Shown here: piece by piece, positions 28,966-38,845 of the stretch
How the letters are laid out: every line of letters begins with the position of its first letter
Numbering within the stretch: position 1 is the first letter of the stretch
Origin: Balneola sp.
GTDB taxonomy: Bacteria; Bacteroidota; Rhodothermia; Balneolales; Balneolaceae
Direction of reading: 5' to 3'
Assembly (NCBI GenBank): GCA_002720745.1
Contig: PBJO01000007.1
Location: forward strand, 463,633-527,632
DNA: 64,000 nt
Made by a program: the position numbers and the translations under genes
Notes under the pieces: generated by a model
Databases searched by the model: none
Told to the model about the DNA's origin: nothing
The model's input: the letters and a program-made list of their open reading frames with translations, nothing else

Positions 28966-30573
28966 TTAATACTTATAGTAAAGGTACGTTAATATTTTCT
29001 CATGTACGGCATCTATGGTGGACACTTTTGCTGCAAAATTATTGGCGGACATACTGAATATAAGAGTATTTCCTAGCACCGTAGTTAGATATCCACTCAA
29101 GCTTCGAGCTCCTCCGACATATCCGGTTTTAGCTTGCACCTGCCCCCTAAGTGGACTCGATTTCATTCGGTAATGCAGAGTGCCATCCTTACCCATTACC
29201 GGCAGTGATCCTCGAAAATCATGAGAATTTGGACTATTAAGCATACTAAACAGCAAATCTGTTAATAACGAAGTTGTTAAAAAGTTTCCACCTGCCAATC
29301 CCGAACCATCTCGCATGACTACATAGGTCGTATCCAGACCCATTGATCCTAGTATTTTACGGACTTTTTTTATTCCATCACTCGTACTACCTGGACCAGG
29401 CTGAGTCTCAGCAGAAAGAGTTTTCAGTAGCATTTCAGCATAAAAGTTATCGCTTTCCTTATTCAGCCAAGTGATCAATTTTTGGAGTTTAGGAGATTCT
29501 ACCGCTCCTAAGTACTCCCAACCGGTCATAGGATCGGAAGCCGTCTCGGTAGAATACCAATTCGGCGGGTAACCAGACCATAGCGCTGAGCCTAATTGTT
29601 CACTGGCAAGCCCGATCAGTGTTTGGGTAGTAGAGGGTTTCAGTAAATCCGGCCACCAACGCTCAATTCTATAGGGAGCCCTATACTTTACGATGTCTTC
29701 CATGCTATTTGCTTCTAAATAATCCACAAATGAGTCCATGAAGAAGGCAGGAGCATCATAAATGGCTAAAGATTCCGTTTCTTTATAGCCCTGGGGTAAA
29801 CTACTGGCCAAATACAGTTTATTAGTTTGCCACGACCTCCGGTAATATTCATCATATTTTGTATGCGCTGGTGCTATTCGTTGTTCATTAACAAATTGAA
29901 CATAATCAGTTTGTTTAGGAAACCAGCTTATTTGTGGGGTTGCACCTACCTCACCTTCGGCCAATACTTCTAAATCTACCGCATTGTTATTGAAGCTGAG
30001 TTCACTAATCTCGACTCCATAATAAAAATTCAAATCGTCCCAGTCCCAACCCTTTGGATATATCTCGGCATCAAAGTAACCTAATCGGCCAATCCATTGA
30101 CCCGTCCAGTTAGAAATCCCAGCATTTTTGAGTAACTCGCGAATTTGTTCAAATACATAATATTTGTTTTTCTCATATAAAAATCCGGAAATACTTGGGT
30201 CCCCTTTACCCACTATCATTAAATCTCCTACCCAAGTAGAATCATCCAGATATCCTCTAACGTAAATAGGTGTTTTATAGCGAAATTCACTCCCTAATTC
30301 TTCTAAGACAGCAGCCGATGTGATGAGCTTCATATTGGAAGCAGGAACCATCCATTTTTGATCATTCCAAGATTCTAGTGACTGACCTTGTTCATCTACT
30401 ACTGAAATAGACCAATGTACTCCTTTAGATTCCTGCTGGATAATAATTTCTTCTATAGTCTGAGCCTGAACGATTATTGGTATTAGGAATAAAGCCTGTA
30501 AGACAAAAAATGGCATGGTAACTTCTTTTATCTGGTTGTTATTCGACTGCCTTATTTTTTTTATATGCGACAT
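28966..30573 (-). CDS. dacB: D-alanyl-D-alanine carboxypeptidase/endopeptidase, PBP4 (S13) type
   Basis: 535 residues with a signal segment ending near VQAQT. The three penicillin-binding motifs are visible: SNMK at residues 79-82, RDGSGL as the SxN box, and KTGYVGG near the C-terminus. It trims or cuts cross-links in periplasmic peptidoglycan. Met20 is an alternative start. It lies 12 bases downstream of the PTS IIA gene and 65 bases before folD. Confidence 0.94.
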   Translation of the reverse strand: MSHIKKIRQSNNNQIKEVTMPFFVLQALFLIPIIVQAQTIEEIIIQQESKGVHWSISVVDEQGQSLESWNDQKWMVPASNMKLITSAAVLEELGSEFRYKTPIYVRGYLDDSTWVGDLMIVGKGDPSISGFLYEKNKYYVFEQIRELLKNAGISNWTGQWIGRLGYFDAEIYPKGWDWDDLNFYYGVEISELSFNNNAVDLEVLAEGEVGATPQISWFPKQTDYVQFVNEQRIAPAHTKYDEYYRRSWQTNKLYLASSLPQGYKETESLAIYDAPAFFMDSFVDYLEANSMEDIVKYRAPYRIERWWPDLLKPSTTQTLIGLASEQLGSALWSGYPPNWYSTETASDPMTGWEYLGAVESPKLQKLITWLNKESDNFYAEMLLKTLSAETQPGPGSTSDGIKKVRKILGSMGLDTTYVVMRDGSGLAGGNFLTTSLLTDLLFSMLNSPNSHDFRGSLPVMGKDGTLHYRMKSSPLRGQVQAKTGYVGGARSLSGYLTTVLGNTLIFSMSANNFAAKVSTIDAVHEKILTYLYYKY

Positions 30574-30585
30574 TATCTACATACC

Positions 30586-31065
30586 CTATCTTCTAATTTG
30601 ATTGAATTGGTGAAATTCTTTCTCCCTGAAAAGCTCCACAAGATCTACCTCACTGGGTACAACCAACAAATTTGAACGAAAATCGTCATAATTCATGAGG
30701 GTTGAAACTCTGCTTAATAATCGGATGTGACTTCTTTGATCTGAGCAAGGACTTACCATTAAAAATATAAGTTGAACAGGTTTTGAGTCAATGGAATTAA
30801 ATTCGATTGGTTCTTTGAGACGAGCAAAGGCTACATGATTTTGAGTGACAGCATCGGTTTTACCATGGGGTATGGCCAAACCTTGACCGACCCCAGTTGA
30901 CATGATTTTTTCACGCAAAATAATAGCCAATCGAATTTCTTCCAGTAATTCATTTTCGATAACGTCCACAAATGTATCTACCAAAGCATTAATAGCATCG
31001 AATTTATATTCGACTTCTAGATCTAATAGAATATTTTTCGGACTAAGTAACTGATAAATAGTCAA
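30586..31065 (-). CDS. PTS EIIA component (fructose/nitrogen-regulatory type)
   Basis: 159 residues. A single PTS_EIIA_2 domain with the phosphorylated His67 in LAIPHGK. No IIB or IIC domain is attached or nearby, so a regulatory role like PtsN is more likely than sugar import. It comes 12 bases before the PBP4 gene on the same strand and may be co-transcribed with it. Confidence 0.9.
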   Translation of the reverse strand: MTIYQLLSPKNILLDLEVEYKFDAINALVDTFVDVIENELLEEIRLAIILREKIMSTGVGQGLAIPHGKTDAVTQNHVAFARLKEPIEFNSIDSKPVQLIFLMVSPCSDQRSHIRLLSRVSTLMNYDDFRSNLLVVPSEVDLVELFREKEFHQFNQIRR

Positions 31066-31212
31066 TGATAAGTCAATCTAATATAGTGAGTAACATATAT
31101 AAAATATACTAAGAGAGTAGTGATAAATCCATCTTATCCCCAACATATTAAACAAACAAAGTAATGACGAAACTTAAAAAGTGAAAGACCGCATTTTTTT
31201 GTAAACTTAAGT

Positions 31213-31881
31213 ATGTTAATCCGCCAAATCTTATCGGTGCTTGAGAAAGATTTACGAGTCGAATTCCGCAGTAAGTATGCCTTAAATATGGTCTCTGCTT
31301 TCATAGTAGCAGCACTTTTGCTCATTCTATTCACTCTACGAGCTCAAGAGCTTCAACCTTCACCCAAAAGTGGTCTTATATGGATTGTTGTATTGTTCGC
31401 CTCCCTAACAGTCCTAGGACGAAGTTTTATTATGGAAACTGATAAGGGCACCTTTCAGACCCTACAGATTTACTCGAATGCTACTACAATCTATCTTGGA
31501 AAATTTCTATACAATTTGGGTTTCAGTCTACTAATCTACCTACTTAGTTTTAGCCTATATGGTTTTTTAATAAAATGGTCTATCCTTTCCTATCCTGCTT
31601 TTTTATACATTATGGTGTTTGGAACTATGGGTTTATCATCTGTGTGTACATTAATTGCAGCCATTGTCTCGCAAGCTGATCGTCAGGGAGCCATTTTCTC
31701 AGTACTTAGCATCCCTTTATTTATACCATTTATTTTGTTGTTATCCCGACTAACCAAAAAAGCTTTCCTAGATGGAATGACTGGTTGGTGGAATTCTGAA
31801 GCAGCCGCTCTTGTCGGGTTCGTGGGGGTAACAAGTGTGGCTGGTTGGTTGCTTTTTGACTTTATTTGGGAGGAGGATTAA
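31213..31881 (+). CDS. ccmB: Heme exporter protein CcmB
   Basis: 222 residues with six predicted membrane helices. LEKDLRVEFRSKYALNM at the N-terminus, then ASLTVLGRSFIMETDKGTF and the alternating helices fit the CcmB permease of cytochrome c maturation system I. No ccmA ATPase or ccmC/E/F is in the window. Its stop overlaps the next start (TAATG), so holB is translationally coupled. Confidence 0.88.
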   Translation: MLIRQILSVLEKDLRVEFRSKYALNMVSAFIVAALLLILFTLRAQELQPSPKSGLIWIVVLFASLTVLGRSFIMETDKGTFQTLQIYSNATTIYLGKFLYNLGFSLLIYLLSFSLYGFLIKWSILSYPAFLYIMVFGTMGLSSVCTLIAAIVSQADRQGAIFSVLSIPLFIPFILLLSRLTKKAFLDGMTGWWNSEAAALVGFVGVTSVAGWLLFDFIWEED

Positions 31882-33041
31882 TGGCTTTTTTGTCCGACGA
31901 TTTAATTGGTCAGCAAAGAGTGAAGGAACTCTTAAATAGCATAATTAAAAGCGATCGAATTAGCCATGCCTACCTATTCTCGGGGCCAAAAGGAAGTGGC
32001 ATGTTACCTTTTGCATTGCGATTCGCTGAATGCATAAAGAACTCTAAAAATAATACTAATATCGAATCATCGTGGCAAAAACACCCTGACATCCACGTAT
32101 TCATACCTATGCCTAGCTCGGCAGGATCTCAAGAAAGAAATGAGCGCTTAGAATGGCTCAATGAAGACAACTACAACCTTATTGAGTACGCAGACCGTCC
32201 TGACTTAGATAAAGAACGCGGTAGAAATCGCCAAGCTTTTTATTCCATTGACTATTTTCGTTCTGAAATACGTCCGGTGACAAGGCTTCGTCCCTATCAA
32301 GGTGAAAAGATAGTGGTTATAATGACAAAGGTCGAGACCATGAGGAAAGAAACAGCCAACTCTTTTTTGAAGTTACTTGAAGAGCCTTCTGAGGGACTTC
32401 TGTTTATCCTTACCACTCATCACTACGAACAACTCCTTCCCACTATTATCTCCCGTTGCCAGCATATTGCATTCGGAAAAAATACATTAACTGACGTACA
32501 AAAGGCATTGATTAATCGCGACCAAATGCCCAAAAAAAAGGCAGCACTGGTTGCCAAACTCACCCAGGGTAATTATGCCAAAACTAGAGATATTGACCTA
32601 GATTTTATCCAACAAAGTCGTGCAGAAATGATCGATTTCATTCGGAGTTCATATGTTTTAGATGCTATAAAAATAAATTCTATCATACTAAATTGGACCT
32701 CCACCAGAAATACAGAAGGTCTCATTCAACTCATAGAATTATTAGAATCATTTTTAAGAGATTTGGTCGTGTATACTCACACCCAAAACACTGAATCACT
32801 TATCCATGAAGATGAAGTGGAAACCATTAAAAATATTGTTCTAAATCTTAAAAAAGCGGACTATCATGCCATGATTGATTTATTGGCACCTGTTAGTGCT
32901 GAATTAAGGCAAAATGTCCAACCAAAATTGTTGTTCACTGTATTAGCCTTTAATTTTTCAATGCTACTACGAGGTCAAGATGAATTCTCTGTAAAAGATT
33001 ATGCTTTTAAGCATTTACCCGCTTTAAAATCACGCTCATAG
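31881..33041 (+). CDS. holB: DNA polymerase III delta' subunit
   Basis: About 386 residues from ATG at 31881, which shares a base with the ccmB stop and has GGAGGA just upstream. It is the clamp-loader subunit. The Walker A-like GPKGSGM loop lacks the terminal GK[ST], as is usual in delta'. The conserved SRC region is SRCQHIAF after KLLEEPSEGLLFILTTHH. The four zinc cysteines of the E. coli protein are not all present; only one is seen near residue 50. It is followed by dapF. Confidence 0.92.
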   Translation: MAFLSDDLIGQQRVKELLNSIIKSDRISHAYLFSGPKGSGMLPFALRFAECIKNSKNNTNIESSWQKHPDIHVFIPMPSSAGSQERNERLEWLNEDNYNLIEYADRPDLDKERGRNRQAFYSIDYFRSEIRPVTRLRPYQGEKIVVIMTKVETMRKETANSFLKLLEEPSEGLLFILTTHHYEQLLPTIISRCQHIAFGKNTLTDVQKALINRDQMPKKKAALVAKLTQGNYAKTRDIDLDFIQQSRAEMIDFIRSSYVLDAIKINSIILNWTSTRNTEGLIQLIELLESFLRDLVVYTHTQNTESLIHEDEVETIKNIVLNLKKADYHAMIDLLAPVSAELRQNVQPKLLFTVLAFNFSMLLRGQDEFSVKDYAFKHLPALKSRS

Positions 33042-33044
33042 AAC

Positions 33045-33980
33045 ATGTCAAAAAAAATTCAATTTCAAAAATTAGAGGCTGCAGGGAATGATTTTATTCT
33101 GGTTGATGCGAGAGAACAAGACATACCCTATGAACAATTAGAGCTTATTAGCCCAAAAATTTGCCATCGCAAAACTGGTATTGGTGCCGACGGATTGCTC
33201 ATTCTTTACCCCGATTCAACGATGGGTGCAGACTACACAATGATATATAAAAATGCAGACGGTAGTGATGCGGGTATGTGTGGAAATGGTGGGAGAGCAA
33301 CTGCCCTTTATGCATCACAAAATGGCTTTTCAGACAGACATCGCATTCAAGTACATGATCAAATCTATGAAGCATTTATTCATTCAGGAAGTCACCAGGT
33401 AGAACTTCAATTCCCAGACTCTGATGCTCCTTGTCCTCTTTCAAAGCAATGGCTTGATCATGTAAACTCAGCATATCAAGTACAGAATATACACAAAGAA
33501 AATGCCAATGCTCGAAAATTCATGGCAAAAGCTGCATTTAAAGCCTACCCACAGACCGAACATGTAGTACTCTTTACCAATGACCCGTTAGCCATACAAC
33601 CCGTTGAATTATTGTCGAAATTAGGACATAATATTCGTAACGATGATATTTTTTATCCCAAAGGAACTAATGTGAATTTTGTTTATAGCCAACAAGCTTA
33701 CCATATTCAGCTAGAAACTTATGAACGTGGGGTTGAAGATTTCACCCTCGCATGTGGAACAGGTGCCGTAGCAAGCGCATTGTCTATGCATATTAATCAA
33801 AACAGAAAAATTGGTTCACATGTATACAAAATTACGGTTCAAGGTGGACTTTTAGAAGTTTCTTTTGATTACTCAGGCATGGATATAGCACCCCAAGGTG
33901 AGCATGATAAAGTGTTTAAAAGAATTTGCCTTAAAGGTCCTGCAAGACGGGTATATAGTGGCATTTGGGCGGGCAATTAG
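33045..33980 (+). CDS. dapF: Diaminopimelate epimerase
   Basis: 311 residues. It interconverts LL- and meso-diaminopimelate for lysine and peptidoglycan. The two catalytic cysteines are Cys79 in GMCGNGGR and Cys237 in LACGTGAVA. The N-terminal KLEAAGNDFIL is typical. It is slightly longer than the usual 270-280 because of a C-terminal extension. It starts 4 bases after holB, and the DUF5103 gene starts 2 bases after its stop. Confidence 0.97.
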   Translation: MSKKIQFQKLEAAGNDFILVDAREQDIPYEQLELISPKICHRKTGIGADGLLILYPDSTMGADYTMIYKNADGSDAGMCGNGGRATALYASQNGFSDRHRIQVHDQIYEAFIHSGSHQVELQFPDSDAPCPLSKQWLDHVNSAYQVQNIHKENANARKFMAKAAFKAYPQTEHVVLFTNDPLAIQPVELLSKLGHNIRNDDIFYPKGTNVNFVYSQQAYHIQLETYERGVEDFTLACGTGAVASALSMHINQNRKIGSHVYKITVQGGLLEVSFDYSGMDIAPQGEHDKVFKRICLKGPARRVYSGIWAGN

Positions 33981-33981
33981 A

Positions 33982-35316
33982 GTGCAAAAGATCACTGAAT
34001 ATATAAATAGTTCGATATATCAAAACCTATTAAATAACCTTTACTTATTAGTAGGCATACTCTTTTTGGTTTCGCTGAGCTGTAGTTCAACAGTGAATAT
34101 GATTCCAAGTAACTCACCAATTCCGCAGGTTAACAGTTTATTGTTGCTCCCAGGTCAACAAAGTATTCCAGATAATATCCGAAGTGTTCAGTTTTTTAAC
34201 TCTTCTCAGGCTAACTCTCCGCTGGTTAGAGCCCAATTAAAATCAAATGACCGGCTTATTCTTCGATTCGATGAGTTAAGCGAAACAAACGGAATGTTTC
34301 GTATTCACTTTTCACACCGCAACAGTGACTGGACTAAAAGTAATCTACCAGTCACTTGGTTCATAGGCTCAACGAATGAACAAATAGTTCAAGGTGGTAT
34401 AAAAAATCAAAGTAATGGCATACCATTTCACACTTATGACATTCAATTTTTGCTTCAAGACCTAGATTTTTTGGTTAGTGGATTTTACTTCATTCATGTA
34501 TCAGACTATACAACAGGTATCGAGTTATTTAGCCTCCCATTTGCACTTACTGAGCAGCGTGGAACTCTAGAGCTTAATGGAAAAACTTTGTATAATAAAA
34601 AATATTTAGGTATCGCAGTTGATAGAATATTTGCAGAGTTTAGCTTTCCAGAATTTGTTGAGATGCCTGTTTTTGACTTGAACTTTGATGTAATTCAAGA
34701 CGGATTTCTTCGTAATGCTACAAGAGCTACAGGAAAAGATTTTAGCGAGGAAAAAGTCGCCAAATTTTACTTAGAAGAATCTCAAAGCTATCTTGCTAAT
34801 TCACGCTTTTATAAACTAAATTTATATAGCATTAGTTTATCAAACCAAGAAATTTTAGAGTATCAAGAGTCCAATGGTCTTCCTCAAATAACCTTAAAAG
34901 AAGATTTTTTATCATTTAGCGATTCCCCTTTCATTCTTCAATCGATGTTTGGTAATCCTAGCTGGTCCATCACCGCTAGATATGCCTTTGTTAATTTCAG
35001 ATTTAATCCTTTGGGTGACGGTCTTAATTCTGATGATCTTTTTGTGATAGGTGACTTTAATCAGTGGTCAGAAACCAAGCAACATAAAATGAAATGGAAC
35101 CCAGAATTACGTTTGTTTGAAGCCACTATATTACTAAAAGAAGGGTCTTACCGCTACACCTATGCCACTCGTAATGGTACACAACTAGATATAGTCGAAT
35201 TAGGAAGTAGCCTTACCAAGGAGAATCAATGGTATACCGGCATATTAATTTACCGTGATCCTAACCTTCAATATGACCGTATCCTATTTATTGGGAGAGT
35301 TCAGTTACAACAGTAG
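33982..35316 (+). CDS. T9SS plug-like protein (DUF5103) lipoprotein
   Basis: About 445 residues from a GTG at 33982; the open frame upstream to 33898 only overlaps dapF. A hydrophobic segment runs to LSC, suggesting lipidation. The remainder follows the DUF5103 layout: SVQFFNSSQANSPLV, a LRFDEL block, RIHFSHRNSDW and a C-terminal domain resembling a carbohydrate-binding/early-set module (DLFVIGDFNQWSE). In Flavobacterium the Plug protein caps the type IX secretion pore. No other T9SS gene is in the window, and the operon partners are ccmB, holB and dapF. Confidence 0.8.
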   Translation: MQKITEYINSSIYQNLLNNLYLLVGILFLVSLSCSSTVNMIPSNSPIPQVNSLLLLPGQQSIPDNIRSVQFFNSSQANSPLVRAQLKSNDRLILRFDELSETNGMFRIHFSHRNSDWTKSNLPVTWFIGSTNEQIVQGGIKNQSNGIPFHTYDIQFLLQDLDFLVSGFYFIHVSDYTTGIELFSLPFALTEQRGTLELNGKTLYNKKYLGIAVDRIFAEFSFPEFVEMPVFDLNFDVIQDGFLRNATRATGKDFSEEKVAKFYLEESQSYLANSRFYKLNLYSISLSNQEILEYQESNGLPQITLKEDFLSFSDSPFILQSMFGNPSWSITARYAFVNFRFNPLGDGLNSDDLFVIGDFNQWSETKQHKMKWNPELRLFEATILLKEGSYRYTYATRNGTQLDIVELGSSLTKENQWYTGILIYRDPNLQYDRILFIGRVQLQQ

Positions 35317-35372
35317 TCACTTGGCTAATTAGACCTTCGATTGGGTAAGTTTGTGATTTCTTCTACTAAGTA

Positions 35373-38300
35373 TTAAAAATCTATGCCTATCGAAAAGTAG
35401 TGAATGGGTTGATTTGAAAATCCATCTCTATTGTATGCCCAACCCACATCATAACGTAAAGGTAAACCAAATATAATGGTTCTCAAACCAAATCCAGAAC
35501 CGATTAACAGATCTCCATTTATATACGAAAATATATTTCCATTTTCGTCTTGAAAAGTGGTCGGTTCGCTAATTTTGAAATCAAGCGAAGCATCGTTAAC
35601 AATAAAGTTACCGTTAATATCGGTGATACCATAGTCAATCTGTTGCCCCCAGGCGGTACCCATATCAAAGAAAGCTACACCTGTTACATTATATAATGGT
35701 AAAATAGGAAGGGCTCCTGGTATCACAGCTGCAAATAAAGGAAATCGAAACTCTGCATTAATGAGCCCGAAATTATCTCCGTATACCGAGTTGTATCTAT
35801 GCCCTCTGAGTGGAACCGCGGGTTGAGTGAAAAAGGTATCGGCTAAACGCTCAAAAGGAATTCCATTATCTGACCACTGATAATTAATCCATCCCATCAT
35901 TCCCCCTAAAAAGTAGGTTTGTGAGTCTTTTCCTACAGATGCCCCACCACTTCCTCGTAGGGCAATAGAGTAGGAATAACCAAGATTAATGTAGCTTCTA
36001 AAATCTCCCATAACCGAAGCGAAACTTGGGGCATCTGTACCGATACCAGGACTACCTGAGAAACTAAGGGTGTATCGAGTACCCCCTTGTGGATTTATGA
36101 ATCCAGGCATTGTAGCATCTTTGGTGAAGGACATAGTTGGGTATAAAAATGAACTCTGTAGGTTACTAGCCTCGGTGACTCCGTACGAATAAAGTCCGCC
36201 TAAAGCAGCTATAGCATCGTAATCCCGTGCGATTCCAATCCAATTTAATCCCCCATCAATGCGAGTAAATTTATCAAAAGGATATTGAATAGATATTCCA
36301 CCCCCGTATGTTCTAAAGCGTAATAAATCACCTCCGAATGTTTGATACTGTCTAGATGTATGAAAATACGAGGCAAACAAATTCGTTCGGTTCTTTAAAA
36401 ATCCATATTGTAATGTATAGTCACTATTACGTAAATCCGTCTGGAAATTGGTTCCCATTGAAAGCTGATGATCACCTAAAAGGTCACTAATCATAAACTG
36501 AGTAAGTGCATAGGCCCCATACGTTGAAGCTGCTACAGTTGGGCTATATGCAATGTCTGTTGAGAAAGTAAGTCTATAGGCTTTTGGGACGTAACGCCCA
36601 TCTGTTGTAATATTATTATTGGGTTCAAAAATAAATTCATCTTCTAATAGAATACTACTGTCCAAAATAACTTCCTCTGAAAAAACATAGTTTCTGAAAT
36701 CGAGCTCACCGTTTTCTTCAAATGAAACTACTTGATAATTTGAATCATTAATTCGTTCTTCCTCTTCCAATTCTTCGCGCTCTGCTCCACTTAATAATCC
36801 CTTGCCATAGAGTTTATTTGCATAACGAATAGCCGGGACACGCTGCTCAGGCGCCTCCAAACCTCTTCTTTGCGCCCAGTAATTTGGTTTCAGACTAATT
36901 GCTTTAGCATTATTCAATGGATTTTTTAGTAAGAAAATATCTAAATAACCTTCATTAATTGAACTAAATGCTACTCTTGACCCATCAGCACTGATCGAAA
37001 ACTGTGAGACACCTGTCTGTAGATTGGTGAGAACTTTCCATTCACTGGTTGAAGGATCTGTCTGATAAAGGTTTTGAATACCATTTTGATCCGATTGGAA
37101 AACAATTGTACCATCCTGGATCTGTTGGGGTTGATGTTCATTCCAATCCTTGCTAAATGTAATTCTTTTTAAAGTATCACTACCTATTTCTAGTTGATAT
37201 AGGTCACTTTGATAAATGGTCTTCTTTTCAAGCAATGAGCTTTCTAATGTTGCTCGCTTAAGTTCTATAATATTCCCACGCTCCGAACTAAACAAAATAC
37301 TTTTAGAATCTAGAGTCCAACTGGGCTCATAGTCAGATACAAAGTCTTGGGTGAGATTGGTTAATTGCTTCTCATTTAAATCGTACACAAAAATATCTTG
37401 ATAAGGACCAATATTCCCATCAAAAGCTAATTTATTACCATCTGGGGACCAAGACACCGATCCAATCGCATCCAATTCAGTCAATGATATTTTTTCGACC
37501 TTGGTACTCTCATAATCAATAATGGCAATTTCATCAAAACCCTTACTTTTTGTGGATAGTACTATTTTTCGACCGTCAGGAGACCAACTAAGATTGGGCT
37601 TTAAGATATTTAATTCCTCGAATGCAGGGTCATCTTCACCTCTAATAACTGTTTTTAACCTCTTTTTAGTAAGTGCATCTATTACTATAACATCAAAATA
37701 ACCTCTTTTATTGGTTATGAAGGCTATTCTATCGCCTTGAGGAGAAATTTTTGGAGATGTATTATACGATCCATAATCACCTCTTTCTGTCATTAAACTT
37801 GCTACTTGATCAGCTAACTCGCGTTCAGCTACTTCTGGGAAATATCTTTTTCGAAGTGCATCTTCCCAACGGTCTGAAAGCTCTTGTACTGTTAAACCAA
37901 TAGATTGCTGGAACCCATTTTCAATACTTCTTGTGTTTTTAACCTTTTCAAGTACTTCTGCAATCTTTTCTCGGCCATATTCTTCAACAATATAATTCCA
38001 AACGGACTGTCCTCCTCGGTAGGCATAATAGCCACTTAAATAGGGAATTGATGGCAGATAATTGTTAAGTATCGCATCCCTGATAAACATATCGGTATTC
38101 GTATCCCAACCCAAAGCCATATACTCCGCTAGACCTTCCTCAAACCATAGTGGTAAAACTAACTGAATGTTATTACGTAATATGGATTGTATTGAGCCAC
38201 CATAAAACAGATCATTAAACACCGCATGTACTAACTCATGATGTAACGTCCTCCTAAAATCATTATAATCTCCATCGAAAGGTACGGTCATCCTATTCTT

Positions 38301-38675
38301 CATCTTATCAGTAACCCCACCTATACCCTCGGCACTGGTGGGTAATGCAACTACATTTGTCTGAGAAAAGTCGTTATGAGAATCATAAATAATTAACGGA
38401 ATACGACTAATAATTTCGTGATTAAAGTCTTCGCTAAGTTGCTGGTAAGCAGATTCTATACTCTTTGCTGCAAATTCTGCTAGCTCGTAGTTTTTATCTC
38501 CATAATAATATACATCAAAATGTTTTGACTGAATAAACCGCCAATCAAACTGCTGGTATTGAACTCTATTCTTACCAAAATTCACATATTGGGCTTGGAC
38601 CAATGACGCAAATATTAAAGAAAAAAGAAAACCAGAAAAGAATAATTTGTTGAGAAAAGTCATTCTGAATTTCAT
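35373..38675 (-). CDS. Secreted peptidase-MA/TolB-propeller/outer-membrane-barrel fusion protein
   Basis: 1100 residues with a signal peptide (1-28). Part one (about 45-280) holds a gluzincin-like site: HELVH at 146-150 and Glu180 in WFEEGLAEY, as in peptidase MA-like families. Part two (about 300-610) has TolB/PD40 propeller repeats (SWSPDGRKIVL, SWSPDGNKLAF, SISADGSRVAF). Part three (about 690-1100) is a beta-barrel with Omp85/BamA-like strands, ending in aromatic IHYFSIGIDF. It is the last gene of the minus-strand run rnr, then this gene, 170 bases after rnr. Function is unknown; the layout is discussed as a finding. Confidence 0.85.
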   Translation of the reverse strand: MKFRMTFLNKLFFSGFLFSLIFASLVQAQYVNFGKNRVQYQQFDWRFIQSKHFDVYYYGDKNYELAEFAAKSIESAYQQLSEDFNHEIISRIPLIIYDSHNDFSQTNVVALPTSAEGIGGVTDKMKNRMTVPFDGDYNDFRRTLHHELVHAVFNDLFYGGSIQSILRNNIQLVLPLWFEEGLAEYMALGWDTNTDMFIRDAILNNYLPSIPYLSGYYAYRGGQSVWNYIVEEYGREKIAEVLEKVKNTRSIENGFQQSIGLTVQELSDRWEDALRKRYFPEVAERELADQVASLMTERGDYGSYNTSPKISPQGDRIAFITNKRGYFDVIVIDALTKKRLKTVIRGEDDPAFEELNILKPNLSWSPDGRKIVLSTKSKGFDEIAIIDYESTKVEKISLTELDAIGSVSWSPDGNKLAFDGNIGPYQDIFVYDLNEKQLTNLTQDFVSDYEPSWTLDSKSILFSSERGNIIELKRATLESSLLEKKTIYQSDLYQLEIGSDTLKRITFSKDWNEHQPQQIQDGTIVFQSDQNGIQNLYQTDPSTSEWKVLTNLQTGVSQFSISADGSRVAFSSINEGYLDIFLLKNPLNNAKAISLKPNYWAQRRGLEAPEQRVPAIRYANKLYGKGLLSGAEREELEEEERINDSNYQVVSFEENGELDFRNYVFSEEVILDSSILLEDEFIFEPNNNITTDGRYVPKAYRLTFSTDIAYSPTVAASTYGAYALTQFMISDLLGDHQLSMGTNFQTDLRNSDYTLQYGFLKNRTNLFASYFHTSRQYQTFGGDLLRFRTYGGGISIQYPFDKFTRIDGGLNWIGIARDYDAIAALGGLYSYGVTEASNLQSSFLYPTMSFTKDATMPGFINPQGGTRYTLSFSGSPGIGTDAPSFASVMGDFRSYINLGYSYSIALRGSGGASVGKDSQTYFLGGMMGWINYQWSDNGIPFERLADTFFTQPAVPLRGHRYNSVYGDNFGLINAEFRFPLFAAVIPGALPILPLYNVTGVAFFDMGTAWGQQIDYGITDINGNFIVNDASLDFKISEPTTFQDENGNIFSYINGDLLIGSGFGLRTIIFGLPLRYDVGWAYNRDGFSNQPIHYFSIGIDF

Positions 38676-38845
38676 TCGTGAAATAATTGGATTATACTCT
38701 CACACTCTAACTAAATATTAATAAAAATAACGAATATAGGAATGTTATACTTATAGTATTTAGATATTCTACTTAAAAATAACGAAATGCTAATGCAAAA
38801 TTGTTCGATAAATATTTTCCGAAGATGAAGAATTTCTCCCCAAGA

